Source of the DNA: Parahoeflea alexandrii
Lineage (GTDB): Bacteria > Pseudomonadota > Alphaproteobacteria > Rhizobiales > Rhizobiaceae
Reading direction: 5' to 3'
Assembly: GCF_027214025.1 (NCBI RefSeq)
Contig: NZ_JAPWHB010000006.1
Coordinates: 62,001 to 126,000, forward strand
Length of the DNA stretch: 64,000 nt
The notes below the pieces were generated by a model. That model did no database searches and was not told the origin of the DNA. It saw nothing but the letters and a program-made list of their open reading frames with translations. Positions 27,332-37,339 of the stretch are shown here, one piece after another. A program made the position numbers and the translations under genes. Each line of letters begins with the position of its first letter. The first letter of the stretch is position 1.

Positions 27332-29164
27332 ATGCCGCCCTATCGTTCGAGAACATCCACCCATGGCCGCAACATGGCAGGCGCCCGCGGGCTCTGGCGG
27401 GCAACCGGCATGGCGGACGGCGATTTCGGCAAGCCGATCATCGCCGTGGTCAACTCTTTTACCCAGTTCGTGCCCGGCCATGTTCACCTCAAGGATCTGG
27501 GTCAGCTGGTGGCCGGCGAAATCGAAAAGGCCGGCGGCGTCGCCAAGGAATTCAACACCATTGCCGTCGATGACGGCATCGCCATGGGCCATGACGGCAT
27601 GCTCTATTCGCTGCCCTCTCGCGAACTGATCGCCGATTCCGTCGAATACATGGTCAACGCCCATTGCGCCGACGCCATGGTCTGCATTTCCAACTGTGAC
27701 AAGATCACGCCCGGCATGCTGATGGCGGCGATGCGGCTCAACATCCCGGTGATCTTCGTCTCCGGCGGTCCGATGGAAGCCGGCAAGGTCATCCTCGAGG
27801 ACGGCACCGAGAAGGCGCTCGATCTGGTCGACGCCATGGTCGCCGCCGCCGATGACAACATCAGCGATTCCGACGTCGCCGCTATCGAACGCTCGGCCTG
27901 CCCGACCTGCGGCTCCTGCTCGGGCATGTTTACAGCCAACTCGATGAACTGTCTCGCCGAGGCCATGGGGCTGGCGCTGCCCGGCAACGGCTCGACGCTC
28001 GCCACCCATGCCGACCGCGAGCGGCTGTTCCGGGAGGCCGGCCGCACAATCGTCTCTCTCGCCAAGCAGTACTATGACGGCGACGACGCCAGCGTCCTGC
28101 CGCGCTCGATCGCATCCTTCGCGGCCTTCGAGAACGCCATGACGCTCGACATCGCCATGGGCGGTTCCACCAACACGGTGCTGCATCTGCTGGCCATCGC
28201 CCATGAGGGCGAGGTCGATTTCACCATGGCCGATATCGACCGGCTGTCGCGCAAGGTTCCCGTGCTGTGCAAGGTCGCGCCTGCCAAGAGCGATGTGCAC
28301 ATGGAAGACGTCCATCGTGCCGGCGGCATCATGGCGATCCTGGGCGAACTCGACCGCGCCGGACTGCTCGATGTCTCGGTCGGCACCATCCATGAAAAGA
28401 CCATGGCTGACGCGCTCAGGAAATGGGACGTGGTCCAGTCCAACGATCCGGAAGTGCATGATTTCTATCGCGCTGCACCTGGCGGTGTTCCTACCCAGAC
28501 CGCCTTCTCGCAGTCCCGCCGCTACACCAACGTCGATCTCGACCGCACCGGCGGCGTGATCCGCAATGCCGAGCATGCGTTTTCGCAGGATGGCGGCCTC
28601 GCCGTGCTGTTCGGCAATCTCGCCGAGGACGGCTGCATCGTCAAAACCGCCGGCGTCGATGACTCGATCCTGAAGTTCTCGGGCCCCGCGCGGATCTTCG
28701 AAAGCCAGGATGATGCCGTCTCGGACATCCTGACCGGCAAGGTCAAGCCCGGCGACGTGGTGCTGATCCGCTACGAGGGGCCGCGCGGCGGACCCGGCAT
28801 GCAGGAAATGCTCTACCCGACGAGCTATCTGAAATCCAAGGGGCTGGGCAAGGCCTGCGCACTGGTCACCGACGGTCGCTTCTCGGGGGGGTCCTCCGGC
28901 CTGTCGATCGGCCACGTCTCGCCGGAAGCCGCCGAAGGCGGCACCATCGGCCTGGTCGAAACCGGCGACATGATCGAGATCGACATCCCCGGCCGCAGCA
29001 TTCACCTGGCCGTCGACGAGGCGACGCTTGCCGAACGCCGTGCGAAGCGCGAGGCGGAAGGCTGGCAGCCGTCAAAGCCGCGCAAGCGGGCCGTCTCCAC
29101 CGCGCTCAAGGCCTATGCGTCAATGGCCAGCAGCGCCGCAAAGGGCGCCGTGCGCATTCTCTGA
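27332..29164 (+). CDS. ilvD: Dihydroxy-acid dehydratase
   Basis: Third step of isoleucine and valine synthesis, an iron-sulfur dehydratase. 610 residues, typical. Cluster cysteines are visible in [11 protein letters not shown] near residue 125 and in [19 protein letters not shown] near 195. Other conserved blocks are [18 protein letters not shown] and [20 protein letters not shown], plus TDGRFSGG near 515. ATG 27332 gives the conserved [20 protein letters not shown]. It is monocistronic here. Confidence 0.97.
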   Translation: MPPYRSRTSTHGRNMAGARGLWRATGMADGDFGKPIIAVVNSFTQFVPGHVHLKDLGQLVAGEIEKAGGVAKEFNTIAVDDGIAMGHDGMLYSLPSRELIADSVEYMVNAHCADAMVCISNCDKITPGMLMAAMRLNIPVIFVSGGPMEAGKVILEDGTEKALDLVDAMVAAADDNISDSDVAAIERSACPTCGSCSGMFTANSMNCLAEAMGLALPGNGSTLATHADRERLFREAGRTIVSLAKQYYDGDDASVLPRSIASFAAFENAMTLDIAMGGSTNTVLHLLAIAHEGEVDFTMADIDRLSRKVPVLCKVAPAKSDVHMEDVHRAGGIMAILGELDRAGLLDVSVGTIHEKTMADALRKWDVVQSNDPEVHDFYRAAPGGVPTQTAFSQSRRYTNVDLDRTGGVIRNAEHAFSQDGGLAVLFGNLAEDGCIVKTAGVDDSILKFSGPARIFESQDDAVSDILTGKVKPGDVVLIRYEGPRGGPGMQEMLYPTSYLKSKGLGKACALVTDGRFSGGSSGLSIGHVSPEAAEGGTIGLVETGDMIEIDIPGRSIHLAVDEATLAERRAKREAEGWQPSKPRKRAVSTALKAYASMASSAAKGAVRIL

Positions 29165-29228
29165 GGCGAACGTGGATCGACCGCCGCATGCGCCTTGCGC
29201 GAGCGGCGGGATGGATTTCGAAATCGAG

Positions 29229-29263
29229 TGTGATTTGCATTCAGGCGTGGGCAACTGCGCCTG
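29229..29263. repeat. Inverted repeat downstream of ilvD
   Basis: An ATTCAGGCG arm and a CGCCTGAAT arm surround a ten-base loop at about 29239-29267, preceded by the perfect palindrome GATTTCGAAATC near 29213-29224. The dyad lies between the convergent ilvD and SH3-domain genes and could act as a transcript barrier; the T-run expected of a terminator is absent. Confidence 0.35.
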
Positions 29264-29307
29264 AATCGCGTTCCGCCCGGGTTTCCGGGGAAACCGGTGC
29301 GGCAATC

Positions 29308-29871
29308 CTACTTGAAGGCCTCGCCCGGATAGGCGCCCCAGATCTCGCTCTGCTGCACCCACCCGCTGGTTCCGTCGGCCTGGGCTTCGCACCAGTCGCC
29401 GTCGCAGGCCTTGACTGATACGACCACGCCGGGCTCCAGCCGCGCGACGATATCGGCATTGCTGCGCGCCTCGCGATGCATGTTGATGAAATCGTCCGTC
29501 GCATCACCCTTCTTCCAGGGTGCGGTCATCGCCGTGCGTTCGCCCGAAAGCAGCGACTGGTAGACCCAGCCCTCGGTGCCTTCGGCATCGCGCACCCGGC
29601 GCCAGTTGTCATATTCCTGGATCACCTCCATCGGCACGCCGGACTTGGTGTAGAGCCAGGCCACCGCATAATCCTGGCCCGGGCCAACACGCAGGTTGAC
29701 GCGCTTGGCCTTGAGGCTGACGAACCGGGGCAGGGGCAATCCGCTCGGGCCTTTGGCCGCGGCCTGTGCCCGGGCGGCAAAGCCCGAATCCGGACCTGTG
29801 CCGAGCATCGGGCTGAGGGTCAGGCCGGTCAGGGCCAGGCCGGTTGCGGCAAAAAGGGAAAGGCGACGCAT
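29308..29871 (-). CDS. Exported SH3-domain protein
   Basis: 187 residues. Signal peptide MRRLSLFAATGLALTGLTL, cleaved probably after the ARAQA near residue 37. It then has two bacterial SH3-like repeats: VSLKAKRVNLRVGPGQDYAV to EGWVYQSLLSG, and FINMHREARSNADIVARLEP to TSGWVQQSEIWG. Such domains bind peptidoglycan or partner proteins in the periplasm. ATG 29871 is the only good start. Convergent with ilvD, divergent from the 2-hydroxyacid dehydrogenase. Confidence 0.9.
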   Translation of the reverse strand: MRRLSLFAATGLALTGLTLSPMLGTGPDSGFAARAQAAAKGPSGLPLPRFVSLKAKRVNLRVGPGQDYAVAWLYTKSGVPMEVIQEYDNWRRVRDAEGTEGWVYQSLLSGERTAMTAPWKKGDATDDFINMHREARSNADIVARLEPGVVVSVKACDGDWCEAQADGTSGWVQQSEIWGAYPGEAFK

Positions 29872-30149
29872 GACTCACACCTTTTGGGTTGGGGCGCCAG
29901 GCAACGCGGCGCCGCTCTGTTCCTGTTTCAAGCCCGTGTTTCCCGGCTCTCTGGCCGGACGCTGTGCGACCGGCGGCATCAGGCGCGGCGAGTGCCGACG
30001 AATACCGGGAGCGGGCTTGCAGCGCTTTTTAAACAGCAATACCGGCGCTTTGGATTGTCATCGCCGGAGGGTCTGATAGAAAAAGCGTTACGCATACGTC
30101 ACTGTCGCCGAGTTTGGTTAAAAAGCTCTCAACGCCGGACCTGTATAAG

Positions 30150-31154
30150 ATGCCGAACAAGAAAAAACCGAAGGTCTACATCACCCGCCGTCTGCCCGAC
30201 GCAGTCGAAACCCGTATGCGCGAGCTTTTCGATGCCGAGCTCAACATCAACGACGAACCGCGCACCCAGCCAGACCTGGTCGCCGCCATGCGCTCGGCCG
30301 ATGTCCTGGTCCCCACCGTGACCGACAAGATCGATTCGGCGCTGATCGAGCAGGCAGGCCCGCAGATGAAGTTGATCGCCAATTTCGGCAATGGCGTCGA
30401 CAACATCGATGTCGAGGCCGCGCAGAAAAAGGGCATCACCGTCACCAACACCCCCAACGTGCTCTCCGACGATACCGCCGACATGACCATGGCGCTGATG
30501 CTTGCCGTGCCGCGGCGGCTGACCGAGGGCGCCAATGTGATCGTCGGTTCCGGCGGCGCCTGGAAAGGCTGGTCGCCGACCTGGATGCTCGGTCACCGCA
30601 TCGGCGGCAAGCGGCTCGGCATCATCGGCATGGGCCGCATCGGAACCGCGGTGGCCCGCCGCGCCAAGGCCTTCGGCCTGTCGATCCACTACCACAACCG
30701 CCGCCGCGTCGATCCCGCCACCGAAGACCAGCTCGAGGCCACCTATTGGGACAGCCTCGACCAGATGCTGGCGCGCGTCGACATCGTCTCGGTCAACTGC
30801 CCCTCGACCCCCGCCACCTTCCATCTCCTGTCGGCGCGCCGGCTGGAGCTGATGAAACCCGGCGCTTACATAGTCAACACCGCCCGCGGCGGCATCATAG
30901 ACGAGGACGCGCTGATCAAGGCGCTGCGCGACGGCCGCCTGTCCGGTGCCGGCCTCGATGTCTTCGAGCATGAGCCCGCCGTCGACAAGCGGCTGGTCAA
31001 GCTTGCCACGGAGGGCAAGGTGGTGCTGTTGCCGCACATGGGATCGGCCACAATCGAGGGCCGCATCGACATGGGCGACAAGGTGATCATCAACATCCGC
31101 ACCTTCTTCGACGGCCACCGTCCACCCGATCGCGTGCTGCCGATCAGGAACTGA
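30150..31154 (+). CDS. D-isomer-specific 2-hydroxyacid dehydrogenase (glyoxylate reductase-like)
   Basis: 334 residues. NAD(P)-binding motif LGIIGMGRIGTAVARRAKAFG near residue 150. Catalytic arginine in NTARGGIIDEDALI near 245, glutamate in DVFEHEP near 275 and histidine in LLPHMGSATIEGR near 295. The overall pattern fits glyoxylate/hydroxypyruvate reductases. ATG 30150 gives MPNKKKPKVYITRRLPD; an upstream in-frame start adds 12 residues. Convergent with moeB, six bases apart at the stops. Confidence 0.9.
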   Translation: MPNKKKPKVYITRRLPDAVETRMRELFDAELNINDEPRTQPDLVAAMRSADVLVPTVTDKIDSALIEQAGPQMKLIANFGNGVDNIDVEAAQKKGITVTNTPNVLSDDTADMTMALMLAVPRRLTEGANVIVGSGGAWKGWSPTWMLGHRIGGKRLGIIGMGRIGTAVARRAKAFGLSIHYHNRRRVDPATEDQLEATYWDSLDQMLARVDIVSVNCPSTPATFHLLSARRLELMKPGAYIVNTARGGIIDEDALIKALRDGRLSGAGLDVFEHEPAVDKRLVKLATEGKVVLLPHMGSATIEGRIDMGDKVIINIRTFFDGHRPPDRVLPIRN

Positions 31155-31160
31155 AGAAGG

Positions 31161-31919
31161 TCAGCCCTTCCGCCCGTAGCGGATGGTCTGGAAGCTCGCT
31201 GCCAGCCCGTCATAGAGCAACAGCCGGCCGATCAGCGGTTCTCCGGCGCCGGTGATCAGCTTGATCACTTCCATCGCTTGCAGCGTGCCGATCACCCCCG
31301 TCAGCGCGCCGACAACGCCGGCTTCAGCGCAGGAGGGCACCAGCCCCGCCGGCGGCGCTTCGGGAAACAGGTCGCGGTAACCTGGGCAGAGTGTGCCGTC
31401 CGCTTTGGTCTCATATGGGGTCAGCACCGTGACCGAGCCGTCGAAGCGCCCGACGGCGGCGGTGATGAGCGGGATCTTCAGCGCCTCGCAGGTGTCGGCC
31501 AGCAGGTAGCGCGTTTCGAAATTGTCCGACCCGTCCACCACCATGTCGTAGCCGGTCAGCACATCGACCGCGTTGTCCGGGGTGAGCCGCAATTCGTGGG
31601 TTACCACCCTTGTGTGCGGGTTGAGCCGCTTGAGCGCCCGCTGGGCGCTCTCGGTCTTGGCCATGCCGACATTTGCCGTGTCGTGCAGGATCTGCCGTTG
31701 CAGGTTGGACAGCGAGACGGTGTCGTCGTCGATCACCCCCAAGAGCCCGATGCCGGCCGCAGCCAGATAGCTCAGCACCGGCGAGCCCAGCCCGCCCGCG
31801 CCGATCACCAGCACCCGCGCCGCCTTCAGCCGCTGCTGGCCGGCCCCGCCGATCTCGGCAAGCACGATGTGCCGGGCGTAGCGCGCGACTTCGTCGGGAT
31901 TGAGGTGTGAGCTATCCAT
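31161..31919 (-). CDS. moeB: MoeB/ThiF/HesA-family adenylyltransferase
   Basis: Adenylates the C-terminus of a small sulfur-carrier protein for molybdopterin or thiamine synthesis. 252 residues. Nucleotide motif VLVIGAGGLGSPVLSYLAAAG near residue 35 and DDDTVSLSNLQRQILH near 60. The DGSDNFETRYLLAD block is near 130 and the putative active-site cysteine lies in SCAEAGVVGAL. The two CXXC pairs that bind zinc in E. coli MoeB are not seen; only isolated cysteines are present, so MoeB versus ThiF is unresolved. Same strand as recF, 44 bases downstream. Confidence 0.85.
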   Translation of the reverse strand: MDSSHLNPDEVARYARHIVLAEIGGAGQQRLKAARVLVIGAGGLGSPVLSYLAAAGIGLLGVIDDDTVSLSNLQRQILHDTANVGMAKTESAQRALKRLNPHTRVVTHELRLTPDNAVDVLTGYDMVVDGSDNFETRYLLADTCEALKIPLITAAVGRFDGSVTVLTPYETKADGTLCPGYRDLFPEAPPAGLVPSCAEAGVVGALTGVIGTLQAMEVIKLITGAGEPLIGRLLLYDGLAASFQTIRYGRKG

Positions 31920-31963
31920 CGGCAGTCTCCGGACGCGAGAGGGCGCCAGCTTATGTTCACGGT

Positions 31964-33127
31964 TCAACCGGCGGAACCATTCCCGTGCGGCGTCAGCTGT
32001 CCGCCTGCCACCGAGAAGATCTGTCCGCGCGGCCCCAGGCTTGCAAACATCGAAACGTCGGTTCCGGTCATGAAGGCCTGGCACTCGAGCGCTTCGATCA
32101 GGTCAAACAATGCCGCCCGGCGGCCTTCGTCAAGATGGGCGGCGATCTCGTCGAGCAGCAGGATCGGCGCATGACCGGTCATCGCCCGCACCAGTTGCGC
32201 GTGCCCCAGCACCAGCCCGATCAGAAGCGCCTTCTGCTCTCCGGTCGAGGACAGCGCCGCGGGCATTCCCTTGGCCCGGTGATGCACGATCAGGTCCGAG
32301 CGGTGCGGTCCCGACAGCGTCCGTCCGGCGGCCGCGTCGCGCCGCCGCCCGGTCTCGAGCATGTTGGCAAAGGCGGCCTCCATGTCGCTCGCCGATGCCA
32401 GCGCCTCGTCTTCGAGAAAACCTTCGAGCCGGACGGTGGCTGCGGGAAACACGCTGTGCTCCGCATTGCTTTCGATCAGGTCCGACAGCAGGCTCACCAC
32501 TTCATTGCGCGCCATCGCCATGGCCACACCGAGTTCCGCCATCTGGGCTTCCAGCCCGTCAAGCCAGGTCGGGTCGGTCCGGCCTTCGGACAACAGCCGG
32601 TTGCGGCTGCGCATGGCGCGTTCGTAGTTCAGCGCCCGGCCGCCATGCGCCGGATCCACCGACAGCACCAGCCGGTCCAGAAACCGCCGCCGGTCCCCCG
32701 CCGATCCGGTGAACAGCCCGTCCATTGCCGGTGTCAGCCACAACAGCCTGAGATGGTCCAGAAGCTCGTCGGTGGTGCGCGCCGGAGCGCCGTTGATCCG
32801 CACCCGGCGCGATCCGCTCTCCTCGCCGCCGTCCACCCCGGTGCCGATGTCGACGGGGCCGGCCATGCCTTCAAGCCTGGCGAAGACGCTGAAACCGGTG
32901 GCCGGTTCCGCATCTGCGCCCGGTCCGGTCCTGATCAGGTCGCCATAGGGAGCCCGCCGCATGCCCCGGCCGGGCGTCAGCAGCGAAACCGCTTCCATCA
33001 GATTGGTCTTGCCCGCGCCATTGTCGCCGGTCAGCACCACATGGCGCTCATCGAGATCGAGCGACAGGCTCGCATAATTGCGAAACCCGGTAAGCTTGAG
33101 TTTTTCGATGTGCACCCTGGCGGCCAT
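31964..33127 (-). CDS. recF: DNA replication and repair protein RecF
   Basis: Loads RecA at gaps, acting with RecO and RecR. 387 residues. Walker A is GDNGAGKTNLMEAVSLLTPG near residue 35, the ABC-type signature region is SSTGEQKALLIG near 300 and Walker B is ILLLDEIAAHLDEGRR near 330. Follows dnaN on the same strand. ATG 33127 gives MAARVHIEKLKLTGFRNYA. Confidence 0.95.
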   Translation of the reverse strand: MAARVHIEKLKLTGFRNYASLSLDLDERHVVLTGDNGAGKTNLMEAVSLLTPGRGMRRAPYGDLIRTGPGADAEPATGFSVFARLEGMAGPVDIGTGVDGGEESGSRRVRINGAPARTTDELLDHLRLLWLTPAMDGLFTGSAGDRRRFLDRLVLSVDPAHGGRALNYERAMRSRNRLLSEGRTDPTWLDGLEAQMAELGVAMAMARNEVVSLLSDLIESNAEHSVFPAATVRLEGFLEDEALASASDMEAAFANMLETGRRRDAAAGRTLSGPHRSDLIVHHRAKGMPAALSSTGEQKALLIGLVLGHAQLVRAMTGHAPILLLDEIAAHLDEGRRAALFDLIEALECQAFMTGTDVSMFASLGPRGQIFSVAGGQLTPHGNGSAG

Positions 33128-33190
33128 GCAATTCCCCGCTCAGCCGCAGTGCGGCCGGCAGCCCGTTTCGGTGCGTAAGGACAAGCGCCC

Positions 33191-34309
33191 CTACACCCGC
33201 ATCGGCATCAGCACGTAGAGTGCGTCATCGCCGGCTGTGTCGCGCACCAGCGTCGGCGAACCGGGGTCGGCCAGCATGAACACCGCGTCAGATCCGGACA
33301 ACTGGTTGGTGATGTCGAGCAGATACTTGGCGTTGAAGCCGATCTCCAGCGGATCGCGGTCATAACCCACGGCCAGCTCCTCGGTGGCGCTGCCTGAATC
33401 CGGATTGTTCACCGTCAGCGTCAGCTGCCCGTCGGCGATCGCCAGCTTGACCGCGCGGCCGCGCTCGGACGAGATCGTCGACACCCGGTCGACCGCCTGG
33501 GCGAAGGTCTGGCAATCGACGGTCAGTTCCTTGTCGTTGCCGGTTGGGATCACTCGCTGGTAATCCGGGAATGTGCCGTCTATCAGCTTCGAGGTCAGCA
33601 CCACGGAGCCGATGGTGAAACGGATCTTGGCGTCCGACAGCTCTACGGTCACGGTGACATCCGGATTGTCGACCAGCTTCTGCAATTCGCCGACGGTCTT
33701 GCGCGGAATGATGATGCCCGGCATGCCCTCGGATCCCGAAGGCGCGTCGACGTCGGCGCGCGCCAGTCGGTGGCCGTCGGTGGCGACCGCGCGCAGCTTC
33801 AGCGCACCGTCGCTCTCGATCGAATGCATGAAGATGCCGTTGAGATAATACCGCGTCTCCTCGGTCGAGATCGCGAACTGGGTCCGGTCGATCAGCATCT
33901 TCAGCTGTGTCGCGGGCAGGCGGAAGGTGTGGCTGAAGGCACCGGCGGTCAGGTCCGGGAAATCCGATTCCGGCAGGCACTGCAGCGAGAATTTCGAGCG
34001 GCCGGAGGCAACCGTCATCGTCGCCCCGTCGGCATCGGTCGACAGCAGCACTTCAGACCCGTCGGACAGCTTGCGCACGATGTCATAGAGCAGGTGCGCA
34101 GGCACCGTGGTCGAGCCGGCCTGTTCGACCATGGCGGCCGTCGCCTCGGTGATTTCGAGATCCAGGTCGGTTGCCTTCATGTCCAGCGTTGCGCCCTCTG
34201 CCTTCAGCAGCACATTCGACAGGATCGGAATGGTGTTGCGGCGCTCGACCACGCGATGCACGTGGTTCAGCGACTTGAGGAGATTGGAACGCTCGAGGGT
34301 GACACGCAT
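33191..34309 (-). CDS. dnaN: DNA polymerase III beta subunit (sliding clamp)
   Basis: Forms the ring clamp that tethers polymerases to DNA. 372 residues, the standard length. The N-terminus MRVTLERSNLLKSLNHVHRVVERRNTIP is the alphaproteobacterial form, and the C-terminus ends YVLMPMRV as expected. Three clamp domains fit. ATG 34309 is chosen; the open frame upstream carries no clamp sequence. Separated from dnaA by 219 bases containing an intrinsic terminator, so it probably has its own promoter. Confidence 0.97.
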   Translation of the reverse strand: MRVTLERSNLLKSLNHVHRVVERRNTIPILSNVLLKAEGATLDMKATDLDLEITEATAAMVEQAGSTTVPAHLLYDIVRKLSDGSEVLLSTDADGATMTVASGRSKFSLQCLPESDFPDLTAGAFSHTFRLPATQLKMLIDRTQFAISTEETRYYLNGIFMHSIESDGALKLRAVATDGHRLARADVDAPSGSEGMPGIIIPRKTVGELQKLVDNPDVTVTVELSDAKIRFTIGSVVLTSKLIDGTFPDYQRVIPTGNDKELTVDCQTFAQAVDRVSTISSERGRAVKLAIADGQLTLTVNNPDSGSATEELAVGYDRDPLEIGFNAKYLLDITNQLSGSDAVFMLADPGSPTLVRDTAGDDALYVLMPMRV

Positions 34310-34460
34310 GATTTGACTACCGCTTGGCTGGGGGCCCGCGCGTGGCTGCGCAGGCCTTTCAAATTCTGTCTTGTCCGGCTTTTGTCCGGTCTGGGCCATA
34401 GACTGGCGCTGGCTGCGCCAGGCCCGGGCGAGCAAAATGGCAGATTATGCCCCTGATATG

Positions 34461-34492
34461 CAACAAAAACCGGCCCGGACCTTTCGGGCCGG
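34461..34492 (-). terminator. Intrinsic terminator between dnaA and dnaN
   Basis: CCGGCCCG (34470-34477) pairs perfectly with CGGGCCGG (34485-34492). On the minus strand five T follow (complement of 34465-34469). It would separate dnaA from dnaN transcription. Confidence 0.75.
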
Positions 34493-34528
34493 ACCGGGAT
34501 TCTGGGGATAAGCGCCCGGGTTTGCGGT

Positions 34529-35986
34529 CTATTCGATGATCAGCCGCTTGAGCAGTTCGATCTCGTGGCCGAGCTTGGTGTCCGAATTGATCAGCTCTTC
34601 TATCTTCCGGACGGCATGCAGCACTGTCGTGTGGTCGCGTCCGCCGAATCTGCGGCCGATTTCCGGAAACGAACGCGGCGTCATGGTCTTGGCCAGATAC
34701 ATTGCGATCTGCCGCGGCTTGACGATGACGCGGGTGCGGCGGTCGGATACCAGTTCCTGCCGCGAGACATTGTAGTGCCGTGACACCACCCGCTGGATGT
34801 CCTCGATGCGCACCCGCTTCGGCTCGCCCGCATTGACCAGGTGGCCGAGCAGCTGGTCGACCCGCTCGAGCGTCAGGTTGGGCTCGAAGCTGCGGCGGAA
34901 CAGGAGCTGGTTGAACGCACCCTCCAGTTCCCGGCCGCTCGAGGTGATGTTCTGCGCCACATGGGCGAGAATGTCTTCGCCGATATCCAGCGTGCCGTCC
35001 TCGATCTGCGCGATCGCCAGCCGCTGGCGCAGCATCTCCAGCCGCATGTCGAAGTCCGGCGCCTCGATTTCGATGGCGACGCCGCCCTGCAGCCGCGACC
35101 GGACACGCGGATCGAGCGATTCCAGTTCCCACGGCGCGCGGTCGGCGGCGACCACCACCTGGCGGGCGGAATCGAGCAGCATGTTCAGAAGATGGCAGAA
35201 CTCGTGCTGGATCGACTTGCCCTGCAGGAACTGCATGTCGTCGATGACCAGCAGGTCGATATTGCGCAGCGATTCCTTGAACGACAGCGCGTCATTGTCA
35301 CGGATCGCGGTGGCGAAGCGCCACATGAAATATTCGGCTGTCAGGTAGACCACCCGTGGATTGCGCGCATGGCGGCTGGCAGCCGCGGCGATCGCCTGCA
35401 ACAGGTGGGTCTTGCCGAGGCCCACATTGGAATGGATGAACAGCGGGTTGAAGCGCACCGCGCCGGTGCCGGCTTCGGCAATGGTCTTGGCCGCCGCGAG
35501 CGCCACGCGGTTCGACGAGCCTTCGACATAGCTCTCGAATGTGTAGCGCGGATCGAGCGGCGACCCGATCACCGTGTTGGCGGCCTGCGGTCCCTTCGCA
35601 AAGGCCGAAAGATGCGCTCCCACGCCCTTGACCGACAGGTGCATGTCCTTGCGTGCGGCCACCGGCGCCGGCTGTGTGGTGGATGCGTTGGCGGGCGCCT
35701 CGGCTTCCGTCTCCGGCACCTGGCGGCTCGCCCGGGTCGCCGATCGCACGACGATCTCGACCTTCAGGATATCCGGGTCTTCTTCGCTGAACAGCGCGCT
35801 GATCTGATCGAGATACTTGTTGTTGATCCAGGATTTCAGGAATGCGGTCGGCACCGACAGCCGCACGACACTCTTGGATGCCGATTGAAGCTTGAGCCGT
35901 CCGAACCAGCTTGTGAAAACTTCCGGTCCGACCTGCGCCTTCAACCGCGCCATGACCCGATCAAAGGCCTTGGTATTCTTGTTCAT
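34529..35986 (-). CDS. dnaA: Chromosomal replication initiator DnaA
   Basis: AAA+ protein that opens the replication origin. 485 residues from ATG 35986. Domain I starts at [21 protein letters not shown]. The AAA+ domain has Walker A in [14 protein letters not shown] near residue 190 and Walker B in [10 protein letters not shown] near 255. The C-terminal DNA-binding domain carries the signature [19 protein letters not shown] near 455. ATG 35986 has AAGGGG eight bases upstream. The frame stays open to 36148, and some rhizobial DnaA proteins are annotated with a longer N-terminus ([19 protein letters not shown]), so a longer form is possible. Confidence 0.95.
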   Translation of the reverse strand: MNKNTKAFDRVMARLKAQVGPEVFTSWFGRLKLQSASKSVVRLSVPTAFLKSWINNKYLDQISALFSEEDPDILKVEIVVRSATRASRQVPETEAEAPANASTTQPAPVAARKDMHLSVKGVGAHLSAFAKGPQAANTVIGSPLDPRYTFESYVEGSSNRVALAAAKTIAEAGTGAVRFNPLFIHSNVGLGKTHLLQAIAAAASRHARNPRVVYLTAEYFMWRFATAIRDNDALSFKESLRNIDLLVIDDMQFLQGKSIQHEFCHLLNMLLDSARQVVVAADRAPWELESLDPRVRSRLQGGVAIEIEAPDFDMRLEMLRQRLAIAQIEDGTLDIGEDILAHVAQNITSSGRELEGAFNQLLFRRSFEPNLTLERVDQLLGHLVNAGEPKRVRIEDIQRVVSRHYNVSRQELVSDRRTRVIVKPRQIAMYLAKTMTPRSFPEIGRRFGGRDHTTVLHAVRKIEELINSDTKLGHEIELLKRLIIE

Positions 35987-36878
35987 GTCCGCCCCTTTGT
36001 CAGTCGTCGGGCAAACATCCCCGCCAAGCGGTTGGGCGCTGGTTTCTTGTGCGCTCCATTGTGCCGCTTTACGCGCTGTTGTCATCTGTGTTTGCATCGC
36101 CGCTGTATTCCCTGTTGCCACATTTAGGTAAGCCGTCCCGACCATCATGGTCCGGCTCGGACAGTGTCCCGATCGTCATGTCCATTCTGCTGCGGGTGCC
36201 CCCCGCCGTCGTTTGCGCGTTCCTCCTGTTTGCGTCCCTTCCTGCGACCTCGTATCGCCGGATTGGACAAATCTTCACCGTTCCGCTGAAACCTCGGTTC
36301 CGGCGGGTCAAAGGTCCATCGCATGGCGAAAGAGAGAGCCAGTGCAACTGATGGTTTTATCTGGGTTTGCCCGGCACGAGCGCCGCGCAACAAGGAGCAG
36401 GGTGGAAAACACTTACTGAAATGAAGCAAACTATCCTTGGAACCGACCGGCTCCGTGCCCCTTGTCGAGGGCTATTTAGGCAGGATGGGATGGTCAGATC
36501 AAGCAGCTTATTTACGTTTCATTCACACTTTAGGGATTGACTCGCAAAGGTTGAAAAAAGCTCTCGACGGGCCTGCCGAACAGGCGATTGGATTCATTGC
36601 CTTTTCACCGGCTCAGCTGTTTTTGCGTCCGGCAGGAAGCCTTGGATACAAAATTTCAGGGCTTGACAGGATATCCGCTCAATCCGGTTTGATTATCCAG
36701 AGGCGAATCTGTGACCTCCCGCAAACCATTGAAAATAATTAATATTTGATGTCACCGTGACAGCGGCGTGACAATGCGGAACGGACTGCCGGAATCGGTT
36801 TTGCGCAAGTCGTTGTGGCAAAACGAAAAAGGCCCGGACAAGCCGGGCCTTTAGTCGACTAACTGTATTTTCGGTCGA
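35987..36878. other. Long non-coding region between dnaA and rpsT
   Basis: 892 bases upstream of dnaA. The right-hand half (about 36340-36780) is clearly AT-richer than its surroundings. It contains four GANTC sites (36539, 36591, 36705, 36792). DnaA-box-like nonamers are present: TCATTCACA (36519), TTATTTACG (36508), TTATCCAGA (36692) and GGTGGAAAA (36401, reverse). It must contain the dnaA promoter, but no clear -35/-10 pair was found on the minus strand. Small open frames here have no protein character. Confidence 0.6.
36820..36852 (-). terminator. Intrinsic terminator after rpsT
   Basis: AAAGGCCCGG (36828-36837) pairs perfectly with CCGGGCCTTT (36843-36852). On the minus strand it continues into a T-rich tract (complement of 36821-36830). 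Good terminator for rpsT, shielding the dnaA upstream region. Confidence 0.85.
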
Positions 36879-37145
36879 TCAGGCGCTCAGCGCCTTCACC
36901 CGGCTCGACAGCCGCGAAATCTTCCGTGCCGCTGTATTGGCGTGCACCACGCCCTTGCTGGTGGCGCGCATCAGTTCGGGCTGGGCGGCCTTCAGCGCCG
37001 CGGCTGCAGCTGCCTGGTCGCCGGAGCTGATGGCTTCCTCGACGAGACGGAGGAAACCACGGACACGCGAGCGGCGTGCCTTGTTGATGTCAGTGCGGCG
37101 GGCAATCTTGCGGGTCGCTTTTTTCGCCGAAGTTGTATTGGCCAT
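36879..37145 (-). CDS. rpsT: 30S ribosomal protein S20
   Basis: 88 residues, the family length. Begins [27 protein letters not shown], then the long helical body with the conserved segment [20 protein letters not shown] at the end. Binds the 5' domain of 16S rRNA. Its location next to dnaA and an enoyl-CoA hydratase gene is conserved in Rhizobiales. Confidence 0.98.
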   Translation of the reverse strand: MANTTSAKKATRKIARRTDINKARRSRVRGFLRLVEEAISSGDQAAAAAALKAAQPELMRATSKGVVHANTAARKISRLSSRVKALSA

Positions 37146-37339
37146 GAATGCCTCTCAAAGTGTCACATGCTCTATTCCGACCGGAAAGCGCCTCTTGCGA
37201 GGTGTGTCGCTTTGACATGCGGAATGCGAGAAAACCACGGCGAGCCCTAAAGCTGCCATTCGATGGCGGGCGTATACCGGGTATCGCGGCTTTCGTCAAC
37301 GCGAAAATCCTTAATACCCGCCACCCGCACCGCTTTTGG

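Noticed and set aside
36663-36696. TTGACA with downstream GATTAT as a plus-strand promoter
   Set aside because: Spacing is about 22 bases and it points away from dnaA, toward the minus-strand rpsT.
36437-36742. 101-codon open frame in the dnaA-rpsT gap
   Set aside because: No ribosome site, no recognisable family, and it lies in an AT-rich regulatory region.
35987-36878. Chromosomal origin of replication at dnaA
   Set aside because: DnaA-box-like words are only approximate matches and in Rhizobiales the chromosomal origin is usually near hemE rather than dnaA; GC-skew over the genome would be needed.
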